The translations under genes and the position numbers were made by a program. From Agelas oroides (Eukaryota; Porifera; Demospongiae; Agelasida; Agelasidae): 64,000 bases of DNA. Below, piece after piece: positions 32,665 through 44,419 of the stretch. Below the pieces are notes generated by a model. That model did not search any database. It saw nothing but the letters and a program-made list of their open reading frames with translations, and was not told the origin of the DNA. Numbering within the stretch: the first letter of the stretch is position 1; every line of letters begins with the position of its first letter. Where the stretch lies: positions 4,882,928-4,946,927 of the forward strand of contig OX422185.1 in assembly GCA_949130485.1 (NCBI GenBank), read 5' to 3'.

Positions 32665-33612
32665 CTAATAGTAGCGATGTCAAACAAAAATTTCGACACT
32701 CTTCAGGACTGCTATGATGGATCTCATTCCAAAGCACTGCCTGAGTGGAGCTGAACGGTGGCTTTCCCATCAAAATCGGTTCAGTGGAACCCGAGTTACC
32801 GCATTGACCGTTTCGTGCATTGCGAAAATTTTTCTACCGAATATCTATAATTAGAGCAATGGTAGGCGTGGTCCAGGTTCTGACCCGACTACCCGTATCT
32901 CCATAACCAATGAACGGATTTGTACCGGACAAAGACCGTTGTGTAACTTATCGTGTACTCTATATTTATAACCAAGTTTTATTGTGATACAATTTTGAGC
33001 CAACACCACAGTATATGAGGCGGGCACGAGCAAACATGAGCTACTGGTCAACTCTATGATCTGACTCAAGTTTGTCGGTTTTCGCATGACCTCTGGATAG
33101 TTTACGAAGTCGCGCCAGTTGCACGGCGGAAGATAATTTTACTATCAAGCGGCATTTGCCAGCGATTGGATACTGGGCAGAACGCGCACCCACGGTGTCA
33201 TTCATGATCGTCTGAAAGGTAAGACCTTTGCAGAAGTTGACAATATCTTTTGTTAGAGGAGACTATCGAAGGTTTGTATTGCAAAAATGGTAGTTATACA
33301 TCGTGCCTAAGAAGAGTTATAGGGTGCGGAATAACGATGGTTCGTTATTGGAAATAATCTATCGATAAGTTGGATGGATAGAAATAATGGCATTATACAC
33401 ACTCACGCAACCAAGTGATCAGATTTTCACAACACCTCTGAAATCGTCTTTGATAAATAACTTTGCAAACCCAAGCTGAAGTCAAAGGCTGCTTTTACAC
33501 GGGAGCTATAGGATGCGGAAATATGAGGACCACGCGTACCGTATACCACAGTATTGTCGCAGAACCGAACAAATTTTTACAGTGAAAGGATCTTTTGACA
33601 TCGCTACTAATA
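32665..33612. mobile_element. TIR element, TAATAGTAGCGATGTCAAA ends
   Basis: CTAATAGTAGCGATGTCAAA at the left, TTTTGACATCGCTACTAATAG at the right. Weak similarity continues inward (AAATTT.CGAC / AACAAATTTTTACAG). No transposase recognised. Confidence 0.65.
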
Positions 33613-35019
33613 GCTAGTACTTACCAGTTCAGTGAACCCTGAAACTGGAGTAACCACTCAGAGGTTGTTTTAACTAAGTAGTTAACCCTCGGCGCGCATG
33701 CGCTGTAGGGGTAACTTACAGTAGTCGTTTTGTGTGTGTGTCTGTCTGTCTGTCTGTCTGTTACCACGCTAGCAGCTACATACCTCGTTTATACGTCTCA
33801 AGTGAGGTGTCATAGGGTTGTTTATGGCGTTTTCAAGATTTTAGTCGTGTGGCTTTCGCTGAAAACGCTTCATTAAAAAGTTCTGGCGTGATTTTCTGAC
33901 CGCCACTGCATTCTTGGCTTCTTGATGATGATGACGAGCTCTCGATGGACAAGAGAGACAGACTAGTGTGTAGGGATAGCGACAGCTCCTATAACACGAC
34001 TGACTTGTCACTGATCTTACTACTACCCTCGAAAGCTTCTTGGCTTTCCTCGGTGTGTATCTGCTGACCTGGCACTATGTGTAGACCACACCTTTCCACT
34101 TAGATCACCCGGCAGGGAAGCCGGAAGGGGCGGTGCTAGATCGTGATCGTTCGTGAATTTTGAGAAGGTTCCTGTTAGGTACAGGCCGAATGCCGCATCC
34201 GGTGGGTGGAGCTATGGGCATGACCAATGTCACGATGATATGTGAAGGGGATACACCCGATTTGAAACGGTTACATCATCTCATTAAATATTTATAAGAC
34301 ATTTAACGCTTCGCGCTGGCTTTTGCATGACTGTTGTACTTTGACCTCGACTGCTGACTTTTGCTTGCTTGGCAAGGCACACAGCGAACTGTTCTACAGC
34401 TCTTCCTAAGGTATTCAGTAGAGATTTACAAGTGTACCAATGCATCAGAACTCATAAGTTGACATAAAACTCAGCAGGAGTCCACTTGGGTTGCATAAAT
34501 TATGGCTTACTCTGGTTACATGTACACTGACATAGCTACTGAAGTTCTTGAGACTGTCCATCCTGGGGCGACAGGCCTGTGTTTCATGATAAAGGTTTGG
34601 TTGGTGACATTGATAGGATTAACAAATTCACTTAGTACTTCCAACTTCTCATAGATAATAAAAAAAAATGTGCATGCATCTAGGCCTGTTTTATAAGGGA
34701 GATGTGGTTCGTTGATTGTTCATGCATGTATTCCTGGTCAAGGCAGTAAGTAAATGGTCTTATGTCGAATAATGGAGAAATTCTCATTCCTACTAGTTTT
34801 TATATCTACGTGTATTATTAAATCAAAGTGCTCATGTGCATGTTTGGTCTGCATAAAATTGCTCAGGCCTAAACCTGACCTGCCTGACTGCTTGTTATGC
34901 CCATGTAAGGCCCCAATTCGTTGTTTCTCATCGGCCCACCCGCATGGATTTCTGAGATAGAATTTATTTTTATTTTCGTATAAGATACTAATGACGTAGG
35001 AACGAACCAGATAAGTGTA

Positions 35020-35518
35020 GTGATGAACGGAACACCAACAAACATGTCTCTCTACTGCACAGCATCCAAAAGAACCCTTCTACAACAGCGTATAATGAGT
35101 GTTGATCCTCCTGGCATCATGTTTGTTGAGTTCTTCTGTGAGAAATATCTGTCGGCTATGGATATATACATAATGGTCGCCCACCCGCATTGGGTGCAGA
35201 TAAAACACCTGATGAGAAACTCACAATCAATGAATTGGGGTGTAATGTTTGCATCTTAACAACCATGTGACTGCATGTTTCTTAGAGGTATTGCAGAGAA
35301 ATGGGTATGATTTACAGCTGTCACTGAAAGCAGAAGGCTTGAGCATCAATTTCAGCAATGTGGCTACAAGTAGTGATGTCAGTCCCCAGATTTACACTTA
35401 TCCACAATCTCTGATGTCTGGTGGTTTGATTCAATATTATTGTCACTATATAGGATGCTTCCCAACTGGAATATCGGATAGCCAACAAAATCAAAGAGTC
35501 AATAGTGACAAACACTGA
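35020..35518 (+). other. Unrecognised ORFs in the palindrome loop
   Basis: Two overlapping plus-strand open frames (35020-35259 and 35249-35518, 79 and 89 codons) fill the loop. They lie where an element-encoded gene would be expected and could be one frameshifted gene. I recognise no domain or transposase motif; weak evidence. Confidence 0.25.
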
Positions 35519-35717
35519 ACTGTATGCATCAGTGCTCCATTCTTATTTGCTGGACATTGCTTGACGAGGAATTTGAGTCAAGCCACCAGACATTCTTCTT
35601 TGGGGGGCCTGGATGGCTCGACGTAACACTAGTTACTGCCTTGACCAGGAATACATGCATGCACGTTTTTTATCATCTCTGAGAAGTTGGAAGTACTAGT
35701 TAATCCTATCAATGTCA

Positions 35718-36177
35718 CACTGCAAAAAAATATTGGTTGTTTTAACCACAGAGTGGTTACCCTGGTTGCAGTCAAGCTGAGGAGACAGTGGTTATGAGAA
35801 GCTTATTTGGGTATTAGAGGCTAATTGCATAAGCAACCTGAGCCCAAATCATACATTACAACTGACAAACCACAGAACATCTGTGAGGGAGTCACTGATG
35901 ATGCTTTTGACAAAAGCTGCATGGTGAGTCTTTCACAGATGTTCAGTGGTTACTATATCTGCAAGATCATGTATGTTGTTGCATACAAGCATGAGTAACC
36001 ACAGATGTTCAGCGGTTACTAACTGCAAGATGCCGGATTAAGATAGTCTGGGAAGCTTCCTCTCTGGTTGTCTTATGTAATCAGCAAAATATATAGTGCG
36101 TAACCACTGTCTTTTTTGCTTGTCTGCAACCAGGGTAACCACTCTATGGTTAAAACAACCAATTTGTTTTTGCAGTG
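35718..36177. mobile_element. TIR element, CACTGCAAAAA ends, nested in a palindrome arm
   Basis: TIRs of about 52 bp (CACTGCAAAAAAATATTGG... and its inverted partner ending TTTGTTTTTGCAGTG). The other palindrome arm (34595-34615) gives the empty site GTCACCAACC, so the target duplication is CA. Related: 38641-38818. Confidence 0.92.
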
Positions 36178-37073
36178 CACCAACCAAACCTTTATCATGA
36201 AACACAGGCCTGTTGCCCCAGGATGGAGAGTCTCAAGAACTTCAGTAGCTGTGTACATATACCAGTGTAGGCCATAATTTATGCAACCCAAGTGGACTCC
36301 TGCTGAGTTTTATGTCAACTTATAAGTTCTGATGCATTGGTACACTTGTAAAAAATCTCTACTGAATACCTTAGGAAGAGCTGTAGAACAGTTAGCTGTG
36401 TGCCTTGCCAAGTAAGCAAAAGTCAGCAGTCGAGGTCAAAGTACAACAGTCATGCAAAAGCCAGCGCGAAGCGTTAAATATCTTATGAATATTTAATGGT
36501 GATGCAACCGTTTCAAATCGGGTGTATCCCCTTCACATATCATCATGACATAGTCACGCCCATAGTTCCACCCACCGGATGCGGCATTCGGCCTGTACCT
36601 AACAGGAACCTTTTGAGAAGGGCCGTCAAAGCGAAGCTTTTTCTTCAACATAGGGAACAAGCAGCTTCCAGATTTCACATAAGGCTGGAGTACTAGCTTC
36701 AAATAACTTGGAAAAAGGCTTAGTCCGTCGGAGCTGTACGTAACAAATGAGAAAATCGGCACCGTTTCAAATTGCTGGTAAGCTACGATATATACCTACA
36801 GATAATGGCTTCAAACAGGTACAAATTGCTTACCTAGCAGTGATCAGCAATTTAGATGAACTAGTCCAGCCTTGTTACATGCTACTTATGCAAATCAGGC
36901 CGCTGGCAAGGCCTAGGGCTTGCTAAACAACTTTGACCTCACAGATAATTTTAATTTCTGTGTTAATAAACGGTGACGTGTATATAATTTCCGCGTGCAA
37001 AGTGTTAATTGTCACATTAATTTTCTCACACTATCCATTAATTTTATTCCAGCATAAATTTTCCAGCTATACA

Positions 37074-37097
37074 GTATATATATATATATATATATAA
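37074..37097. repeat. (TA)n microsatellite
   Basis: About 12 TA units. Confidence 0.9.
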
Positions 37098-37123
37098 TCC
37101 TCACACCGTGCTACCGTAAAATC

Positions 37124-37621
37124 GGATATTAAGCACAGGTGCCTATTTTCGAAATTAGCAGCCAGAATGAGTGCTTATTTTCGAGGGTGCTTATTTTCAT
37201 GGGATGCTAATAAACGCATGTAATTTTATGGTAGCGTGCAGTTGTGTGGGAACGGATTAGCTGTGTATATTTTACAATCATTGCCAACAGGTTTTTGCTA
37301 AATCCCAGATTTGTTTTACCAAGAAGCCTTACCTAATTCGGTTTATCCCGTGTCAATAGCTTGCTTACAATCACCAGGGATAATATATTACGTGTACGTA
37401 CACGTATATTATCCCTGCAATCACACTGGCAAAAAGTTGCCGGTACGTTCGAAAAAGCTGAATCAGCAAATTCACTTCTGTTTGCATAGTAACAGGTGCC
37501 TTTTCATGTGGGGTGCCTATTTTGGTATGGGTGCTTATAAACGCAATGTGGTTGTTGTAATCAAAATGGGTGCCTATATTCATGGGGTGCTTATTTTGTG
37601 TGTTTTATCCCGATTTTACAG
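37124..37621. mobile_element. MITE, CCGTAAAATCGGAT ends, TA target
   Basis: TA-CCGTAAAATCGGATATTAAGCAC at the left, TTTTATCCCGATTTTACAG-TA at the right. The interior repeats GGTGCTTATTTTCATGGGG. An end fragment of the same family lies at 57505-57590. Confidence 0.85.
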
Positions 37622-38149
37622 TATACACCTTGGAACGTCATACTTGCATAGCTATGCTTGCCATGTCAGCATAATAACATTACATAAGAGCATAATGACA
37701 GGGTTATTGCCAGTTTTAGTACAAAATTTTTTTTTAAAGTTAAACATTTTCATGACATAATTATCACTCAGTGACCCAAAACACACATCAAACGCCGAGG
37801 GTTTGGCACTTCAGTGCCTTTCATTTTTGCAGTGATCCCATGGAGCCACTAGTGCACAAGTCGCCTGTCGTTTTGTGTAGTACTCTGCCGTAGAGACCCT
37901 TTATTGCCCTAGCTTGTCAACATCCTTTTCACAAGAGTCAACACGGCAGTGGGTATGTAAACAAATGGAGAACTTGTATAGTGTTAACCCATTATGGACA
38001 GACATACACAGTACATTTGCACATTCGTACAAGCACAAACTCAAACTACATGTAGATGAGACCTCATCAGCACCCTTCGTGTCTACATGATAATGTGCTC
38101 ACACTCCTCCCGTTTGACATTGAAAGAAATGACCCACCCAGTGCCAACC

Positions 38150-38610
38150 TAGTCTCGTTCCCAGACCTCGTCCAGCTTTCCGTTACTTGCACTATGAAAC
38201 AGTGGGAAAGGGTCTGGAATAATTTATCACATGAGTGACGTAGAGGGTAGAGAGAAGGCAGAGAGGACTGAATTGAGCACAGACAGATTGTTAATGTGCC
38301 CATGTACATAGTTGTGCAATTGACAGTACATAGCTGTGCTTTAGTAGGAGCCCATTCTGGGAGTTTTTTCAAACAATAAGCACAGAGAAGGCATTCAACG
38401 GAGAAGCACAGAGAAGCACAGAGAAGGCATTTAATAGCATGTTGGAAGCCATTTTCCGGGGATCAGTTTGTCAGTAAGTGAGCAAGTTAGTGTGATATTC
38501 GAATGTCTGTGTACACTTTACCATAACTTGCCGTACTGACAGGTAATGTAGTGTAGTAATGTGTAGTCCTCAACAAGTATATTCTGTCAATAAAGTGATA
38601 ATCAAAATTG
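38150..38610 (-). mobile_element. TAGTCTCG-family element, truncated inverted relative of 54417-55054
   Basis: TAGTCTCGTTCCCAGACC, then TTTATCACATGAGTGACGTAG and TAGTAGGAGCCCATTCTGG match the reverse complement of 54830-55054. The far end is lost near the element at 38641. Confidence 0.7.
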
Positions 38611-38640
38611 CTTTTAGAATGACTTACCAGTTGCCCTATA

Positions 38641-38818
38641 CACTCTAGAAACAGCAGAGTGGTTGCCATGGTTGCATGGTTTACCTAGGTACTAGAGACT
38701 AATTGCATAAGACAACCATCCTCTAGTCTGTCTATACCATTAGCTTCTGATACCAAAATAAGCCATGCAACCAGGGTAACCACTCTGTGGTTAAAACAGC
38801 CAATCTGTTTCTACAGTG
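38641..38818. mobile_element. Short CACTGYARAAA-type TIR element
   Basis: CACTCTAGAAACAGCAGAGTGG at the left, CCACTCTGTGGTTAAAACAGCC...TCTACAGTG at the right; GAGACTAATTGCATAAG matches the interior of 35718-36177. Confidence 0.7.
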
Positions 38819-38936
38819 AGCTAGACGGACTAACTGCTCAACCACTATGTGCATGTTGGCAGAAGTGTTTGAGGGAGAGCACATGAGCAGGAATGAGAGG
38901 AGGGTCTGTAGAATGTAGTGGAATGTAAAGGAAAGA

Positions 38937-39706
38937 GTGACCAAGCAGAAGGTGGACAACTACTGGAAGAAAGAGCTAGAATCAGACAAGAAACAAATCC
39001 TTGAAGGAAAATGGCTGAATGACAAGCACGTCAATGCTGTCAATAACCTACTTCAGAAACAGCACCCAAATGTAAACGGATTACAAGACCCCCTCCTACT
39101 TTATGAGAGGCAGCAATGGCGATCCAGCTGTGACAATTTTGTGCAGATCATCTGTGTCGCCAGACAACACTTCGTTTGTGCATCGAATATCAAATGCCCA
39201 CCAGGAGTAGTTGATGTCTATGACAGTCTGCCATCCTATTCGGTCAAATCATCAACATTGAGAAAACAGCTTGCCGCTATTGTTAGGACAGACAAATCAG
39301 CATTTCAGGTTAGGCACATAGCCGTGCAACGTCAATCGGGAACAACAGATTGCGGTCTTTTCTCTATTGCTTTTGCCGTGCCGGAGTTGATCCACACCTG
39401 CAGGCTTTTGATCAACATAAGATGTGCAAACATTTGTACTTGTGCTTCGAGGAGGGAGAAATCCTGCCGTTCCCTCTTGCCCAAAGATCCAGGCGTTTGA
39501 CGAGAAAGAGGATTATTCACAGCAGTTCAATCCAGGTCTATTGCAAATGCAGATTACCATGGAACAAGCAGGACGACCAAGGAACACTGACCCAGTGCAA
39601 CAGATGTAAAGAATGGTTCCATAAGCAGTGCGAAAACATAGGTCAAGACGTCTTGGACATTCCGCAGTATGTATGGTTATGTTCAACTTGTAACAAAGCT
39701 CAGTAA
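38937..39706 (+). pseudogene. Ulp1-like cysteine protease plus PHD finger (transposon-derived)
   Basis: The frame 38937-39500 encodes a C48/Ulp1-type peptidase: WLNDKHVNAVNNLL, then catalytic His in ARQHFVCASNI, Asp in VDVYDSLPSYSV, and Gln/Cys in QRQSGTTDCGLFSIAFA, all four expected residues present. A frameshift near 39380 moves the continuation into the frame of 39350-39706 (FDQHKMCKHLYLCFEEGE), which ends in a PHD finger: CKCRLPW, CNRCKEWFHKQC, WLCSTC (C4-H-C3 pattern). The 5' end has no ATG and is probably truncated at the elements around 38.6-38.8 kb. In sponge and cnidarian genomes Ulp1-PHD proteins are mobile-element proteins; in cells Ulp1 enzymes cleave SUMO-type modifiers. The frameshift makes this copy inactive unless it is a sequencing error. 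Confidence 0.75.
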
Positions 39707-39719
39707 AACCTGTACACAC

Positions 39720-41100
39720 ATGCATATCAAAAGCAAATATCATCTACTTACACAGCCAAACATACATTTAAAGTCACAGTTGAGACTAGTCTGGGGTAAA
39801 AATAAAGTCAAGATTTCAAAATGAGTGCTTGACTCTACAGCAAAATGGCACTACATGCATGTATGGACCATTCCGCATCATGAGATAACTACAGCTTATA
39901 AAAATTGTGTCTGCAGCAAAGTTTTTTTTTGCCCAGAAACTTCTCCAGTAACGGTATGGTGTATATTTTCGAGTGACCACCCCTGGTCAATCGCTTACCG
40001 TGGCAAAAAAGCCATATCACTTTCTCTATACGCATACGTTAGCCACTTACCTACTGGCAGAAAGCTGTTTCCACGCCACAGTGGTCCTTGTCCTGTCGTC
40101 TCACAACACACGAGGCTGCAAGAACCGAATTTTTTGGTAGGCGGAACCAGCTGGCTATTCCGTATTTTAGTAGGCGGAACGGGACGGAACGTTCCGCTGT
40201 TGTTCCATTCCGTTCCGGATTTGAGTAACAACCGTAAACATGGACTCTTGGTAGCTTTATTTGGTAATATTTCATGAAGCACTCCTCTGAGGGGATCTAT
40301 ACTATAGAGTACTCTTTGGTAGCTACACACTGCCCTTCCCTCCCTCACAAATTCACATTTGATTGCAACGCTTAGCCCTTAGTTTAGGCAAACAACTGTG
40401 TATTTTTTGCAGTGTGCAAGAGGATGCATATTTGCGGGATACTACGGCATTAGCTCACTAGACAGTTCAGGATGGCTCTCTGGGTCATCAAGCATTAAAA
40501 AAACATTGCGCCAGCATTCCGGCGCACTTGAACGAAAATGGAGTAGGCAGTTGACCATACCCATTTTTCTGGCAGGTGCGAAGATTGTGGTCTGGGAACG
40601 AGACTACCCATTAGTCTCGTTAGTACCTGTCAGGACAATGTAAGCTAATTGCTGCCCACTCCTAGGACAATTTTCCCAAGAGCTTCCAGGTTGGTAGAAT
40701 AGACTGTATAGCGTCCCTCCATGATTATATAGCTCTTAAGTAAGAGCTATATAATCTATGATATTTTGCCCTTGGCAAATCCTGTCTTCCAGTAGAGACA
40801 ACAGAAATTGAATGGTGGCAGATGCTTCCCAATCTTGTTAACAATCTATTGTAGCTATATATAGGCTGAAGGTCTTTGTTGTTAAAGATCACCTGAGGTC
40901 TTTCAACTAGCAGTCTTCTTTAGTTCTTAGCGATGTTTCACTCCACTCATCACCACTATTACATAGCAGGTGTGGTACGACGCATGCGCAGCTACATTGC
41001 GGACGACAGAAACTGTTCCAACAAAACACCCGCATCCCCTGTACTGAAGTTCCTGAGGCAGATGCTTCAAGTTAGCGGTTACGGGAGAGGCTGACATTGA
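39720..41100. other. Unassigned stretch with short repeats
   Basis: GTAGGCGGAAC occurs twice at 40137-40178 with nearby GGAACGTTCCG; AGAGCTATATAATC inverted pair at 40722-40755; GGTCTGGGAACGAGACTA at 40590 is a TAGTCTC-family end. No gene recognised. Confidence 0.4.
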
Positions 41101-41105
41101 AGTGA

Positions 41106-41335
41106 AAGATCAGCGTTTGTCCAGAATCGCCAGCGTTGAAGTTCTACGTGAAGATTTGTTATTTCAACAGGACTGCGTGCGAACCTCGCCCCCTTTTTTG
41201 GTGGTAACGAGCAATTGTACCTGGTACGTTTTCACCTTCAGTGGATGTAGTATGCTATAGGTATAACAAAAGGGGATAGGGGTAGGGCCACGCAAAAGGG
41301 GGGTAGTGGAGAGTGGTACAACAATTTGGTATATA
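41106..41335. repeat. Interspersed repeat with CCAGAATCGCCAGCGTTGAAG, copy 2
   Basis: Second copy of 25544-25795. The following GGTAAGGGGCCCTAATTCG resembles, inverted, CCCAAATTAGGACCCCTTACC at 45915. Confidence 0.8.
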
Positions 41336-42060
41336 GGATTAAGGTAAGGGGCCCTAATTCGAGACACTTACAATTTCTCACCGTTTTTCTAGGCGGCTCT
41401 CAGCTGTAGATGAACAATGTTTAGTACAAGTATAGAGTATCTCCTACAGCCAGAGGAGGTTGGAAGCTAGTAATTAGTGGTGAGCGTGGAATAGCAATTA
41501 GTGCTACGTGATGACGTAATCAAACGGGCTGCCGGCCATAGAGGCCCATAGTGAAATGTGAAATTGATTTTCACAACGGCGCCCTCGCTTGTTCGGAACG
41601 ACACTCACTCATTGGATACTGTCAGGTGAGCTCTAGATCGCCCACCATAATCCTTCGTTATAAGTGAAGCATTTGAGCAGTTCCTTTGGAATCCTCTCAG
41701 ACTACTATGCGTATCAAGAACTGTTTCTGGTTGAGAGGGTTGGGCACGAAACTAGTCACAATCTGACCATGAGAGTAGCCTACTTCGTTTTGGAACAAGG
41801 CCAGCATTCCTACTCTTGCAGCCTCGTTCCTAGACCCACTTCCAAATTATGGCTTCATACCCAATACTTGCCGATGCAGAAATACTGGTGTAGTGTTCTG
41901 ATAATCAAACATTACATGTACAGGGACAGAAAGAGCTAGTTACTAAGTATGGAACACCACAGAGAACCTAAAAAATGACTTGCACAACCCAAGTGAGAAA
42001 TACTAAACAATCACACATTACACTACAACTGGGGGCGTCAAAGGCCTGGGAATGAGTCTA

Positions 42061-43139
42061 GACAAGTCACAAAAAAGTTTTCTCAATGAAAACAAGCACA
42101 TGTAGGGATGGAACCCTCAAAAACCAACCAAACAAGATAGGAACAACACCACAATACTTTTACACCATCCCTACATCTTGTGCCATTTTGCCGACTATGC
42201 ATTGTGTTTGTTACTTGTGTGCACAGAAGGGTTGTCTTGGGCATGGAAGCCTGTGGAACGAGCAGTACTGGGTGTGTAGTGCACGTTGTTGTGTATGGAG
42301 AGTGCGTTGTGTTGTGGGTGGCTGTAACTTTGTTACGGTTGAGTGTGGCAGGCATGGTTAGCTAGTTTAATATGTACAAGCTGTGGGGTGCAAGATCAGT
42401 GCTGAGTCTGTGTGGCATGTTGGAGTGGGTTGCGTATGTTGTGGACTTTTGTAGCTGCTGGGCATGGCAGGTAAGGGTTGTCTTGTAAGTGAAGGCTGTG
42501 GTGTGAGCAGTACTGGGTCGGTCCGTAGTTAACGACATGGTGGTGTGTTTGAAGGGTTTGTGGGGTAGGTAGCTAGTTGTAGGGAGAAAGGTTGTTTGTT
42601 GGTTTGTGGGTGTAGCTGGTGTGCAGTGTTGTTTTAGTTAACTATAACTTTAACTAAATATATTTTAGTATGGCCTTTTTAAAATTTAGTTAACCAAAAG
42701 TGCAACTTAAATTTCTTGCTAACTTGGGGGCTGTAACTAAAACGTCCAAGGACGTACAAGAAGAAACCGTAACTGTACTAAAACAGAATACAGCCTGTTT
42801 TCAACAATAAGTGTAACTAAATACCTTTTAGTAAGGGGTTTTAGAGTTTCAGTGGTTGAAACTATAACTAACTAAAAATTTTGTAAAACCGGGAAACTAG
42901 AACTAAACTAAACCAAAAGTATTTTCTAAATAAAAACTAACTATAACTAAACTAAAAGCACAAATCCTAAAAACTTAAATTTGAAGGGTTTTGTGGTGTA
43001 CGTGGTTGGCAAAATGGCACAAGATGTAGGGATGGTGTAAAAGTATTGTGGTGTTGTTCCTATCTTGTTTGGTTGGTTTTTGAGGGTTCCATCCCTACAT
43101 GTGCTTGTTTTCATTGAGAAAACTTTTTTGTGACTTGTT
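42061..43139. mobile_element. TIR element with about 131-bp termini
   Basis: GACAAGTCACAAAAAAGTTTTC ... GGTGTAAAAGTATTGTGGTG, ATGGCACAAGATGTAGGGATGG: left 42061-42191 and right 43009-43139 are near-perfect inverted repeats. The interior is GT-rich with an AACTAAAACTAAACT-type degenerate tract (42636-42980). No transposase seen. Confidence 0.93.
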
Positions 43140-43540
43140 TGCTTTGTTTTTTTTTTTATGGCTTAGGAATGGTAAGAGAGAAGTGACATGGGAGGGTAGG
43201 CCGAGGGGAAGATGCATGGTGTGTACAGTATGATAGTAGAAAGAGCTAAGAATTGTCATAAATTCAAACGCTTTGAAGTGAAATCGTCAATCCAAACATC
43301 AAACTTCGGGGGGTTTAGAAGTACAGTCCAAGCAAAGCCTCATAAAAACCAAGTGAAAAGCAGATGAGTTTAATAAGGCTTTGCATGCAAGCTTATAAAT
43401 CCTGTGCTCATTTCACGTGGACTACTAATGGGTTCACCGAAAAACTCTCCATAGACTGTCACCAGAGTATTGAGTCGTAAGACCCCATTACAGAACTGTT
43501 TGATGGTGAGTAGCTATAGTCTAAATGGGTTTGAAACGAA

Positions 43541-43801
43541 CGCATAGGGGTCTGTGGAGCTGAACAACCGCCAGTTCTGTGGCCACCTCTAGTGCAGAAG
43601 TTCGGAATGAAGCCATGCACTGTTGAGTCAGTGCTACTAGAGTTTGAGTATACCAAGCTACCAATAGGCTGCCACTTGCTTCGTTGGAGGAATATGAATG
43701 AAGACTCAGGCACAACACAAAAGGAGGATGTTAAGAAGACACCAGCCAAAGTGCTACCATCAACTCGCAGTAAACATTGTATGTGTACTATATGCATGTA
43801 A
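43541..43801 (+). CDS. Possible terminal exon, unknown protein
   Basis: The open plus frame ends at TAA 43801 after about 85 codons (…QKFGMKPCTVESVLLEFEY, LRWRNMNEDSGTTQKED, HCMCTICM). AATAAA at about 43841 fits a poly(A) signal 40 bp later. Composition looks coding, but no family or upstream exon is recognised. Confidence 0.3.
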   Translation, partial: RIGVCGAEQPPVLWPPLVQKFGMKPCTVESVLLEFEYTKLPIGCHLLRWRNMNEDSGTTQKEDVKKTPAKVLPSTRSKHCMCTICM

Positions 43802-43908
43802 ATGACTATAACAAGCAAATTTGAAATGTGAAAGTTGACAATAAAACTTGAAATTGAATATCAGTGGCTAGTGTTCTAAGTCATATGAAGTACTTGATGG
43901 TTAAAACA

Positions 43909-44375
43909 CTAGCTGGCATAGTACCGTCTATACCACTTGAGCTTGGCTTTTGCAGCCTTCAAATTAGTCATACGAGCTGCTGCCCTTTTTTTGTCAGGGT
44001 TCCTCCAATAACTACTATGGGAGGATACGCGGGAAGCTGCCCTTCCTTTCTCATGCAGGGTCCTCCCAATAGCGGGTATGGGAGGATATGCGGGAAGCTG
44101 CCCTTCCTTTCTCAGGGTCCTCCCAATAACGGGTATGGGAGGATGCCCTGGAAGATGCCCTTTTGGTCTCAGGGTCCTCCCAATAACGGGTATGGGAGGA
44201 CGCCCTTTTCGTCTCAGGGTCCTTCCAATAACAGGCATGGGAGGACGCCCGGGAAGATGCCCTGTGTTTCTCCGGGTCCTTCCAGTAATTATTACGGGAC
44301 GCTTGCCTTTTTTTCCCCTTTGTTTCGCAGGTAGTTCTGCTTGTACTGCGCTCGTTTCTTGCGGACATTACGCAT
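43909..44375 (-). pseudogene. DPEKKRA-repeat ORF, frameshifted
   Basis: Starts at ATG 44375 with a basic leader, MRNVRKKRAQYKQNYLRN. A frameshift in an A7 run (about 44311) leads into the frame with six or so units of the type RYWEDPEKxRASSRASSHT (about 18 residues, shortened in places). A second shift near 44060 (four extra bases, TGCAT/GAG) leads into a last unit and KAAKAKLKWYRRYYAS, stop at 43909. Such Ser/Ala/Arg-rich DPEKKRA repeats occur in uncharacterised, probably element-encoded, sponge and cnidarian proteins. Function unknown; the two shifts indicate a dead copy. Confidence 0.6.
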
Positions 44376-44419
44376 ATTGCGTTCGATGTAAAGTGCAGCA
44401 CAACTACGTCAACTGATCC

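Larger units (their letters stand above)
34165..36612. mobile_element. Large imperfect palindrome (arms about 0.55 kb)
   Basis: Left arm 34165-34750 and right arm 35631-36612 are inverted copies (for example GGTACAGGCCGAATGCCGCATCC; GCTTCGCGCTGGCTTTTGCATG; GTGTTTCATGATAAAGGTTTGG). The right arm is lengthened by the element 35718-36177. The arms include ACCCGATTTGAAACGGTT, related to the 18500 family. The loop is about 0.9 kb. Confidence 0.88.
33684..37825 (+). mobile_element. CCCTCGGCG-end element, copy 3, heavily interrupted
   Basis: Starts AACCCTCGGCGCGCATGCGC and ends GCCGAGGGTTTGGCACTTCAGTGCCTTTCATT at 37825. The left flank GGTTGTTTTAACTAA and right flank TTTTTGCAGTG are parts of a CACTGCAAAAA element, so it inserted into one. 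The interior holds the palindrome 34165-36612 and the MITE 37124-37621. Confidence 0.6.
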
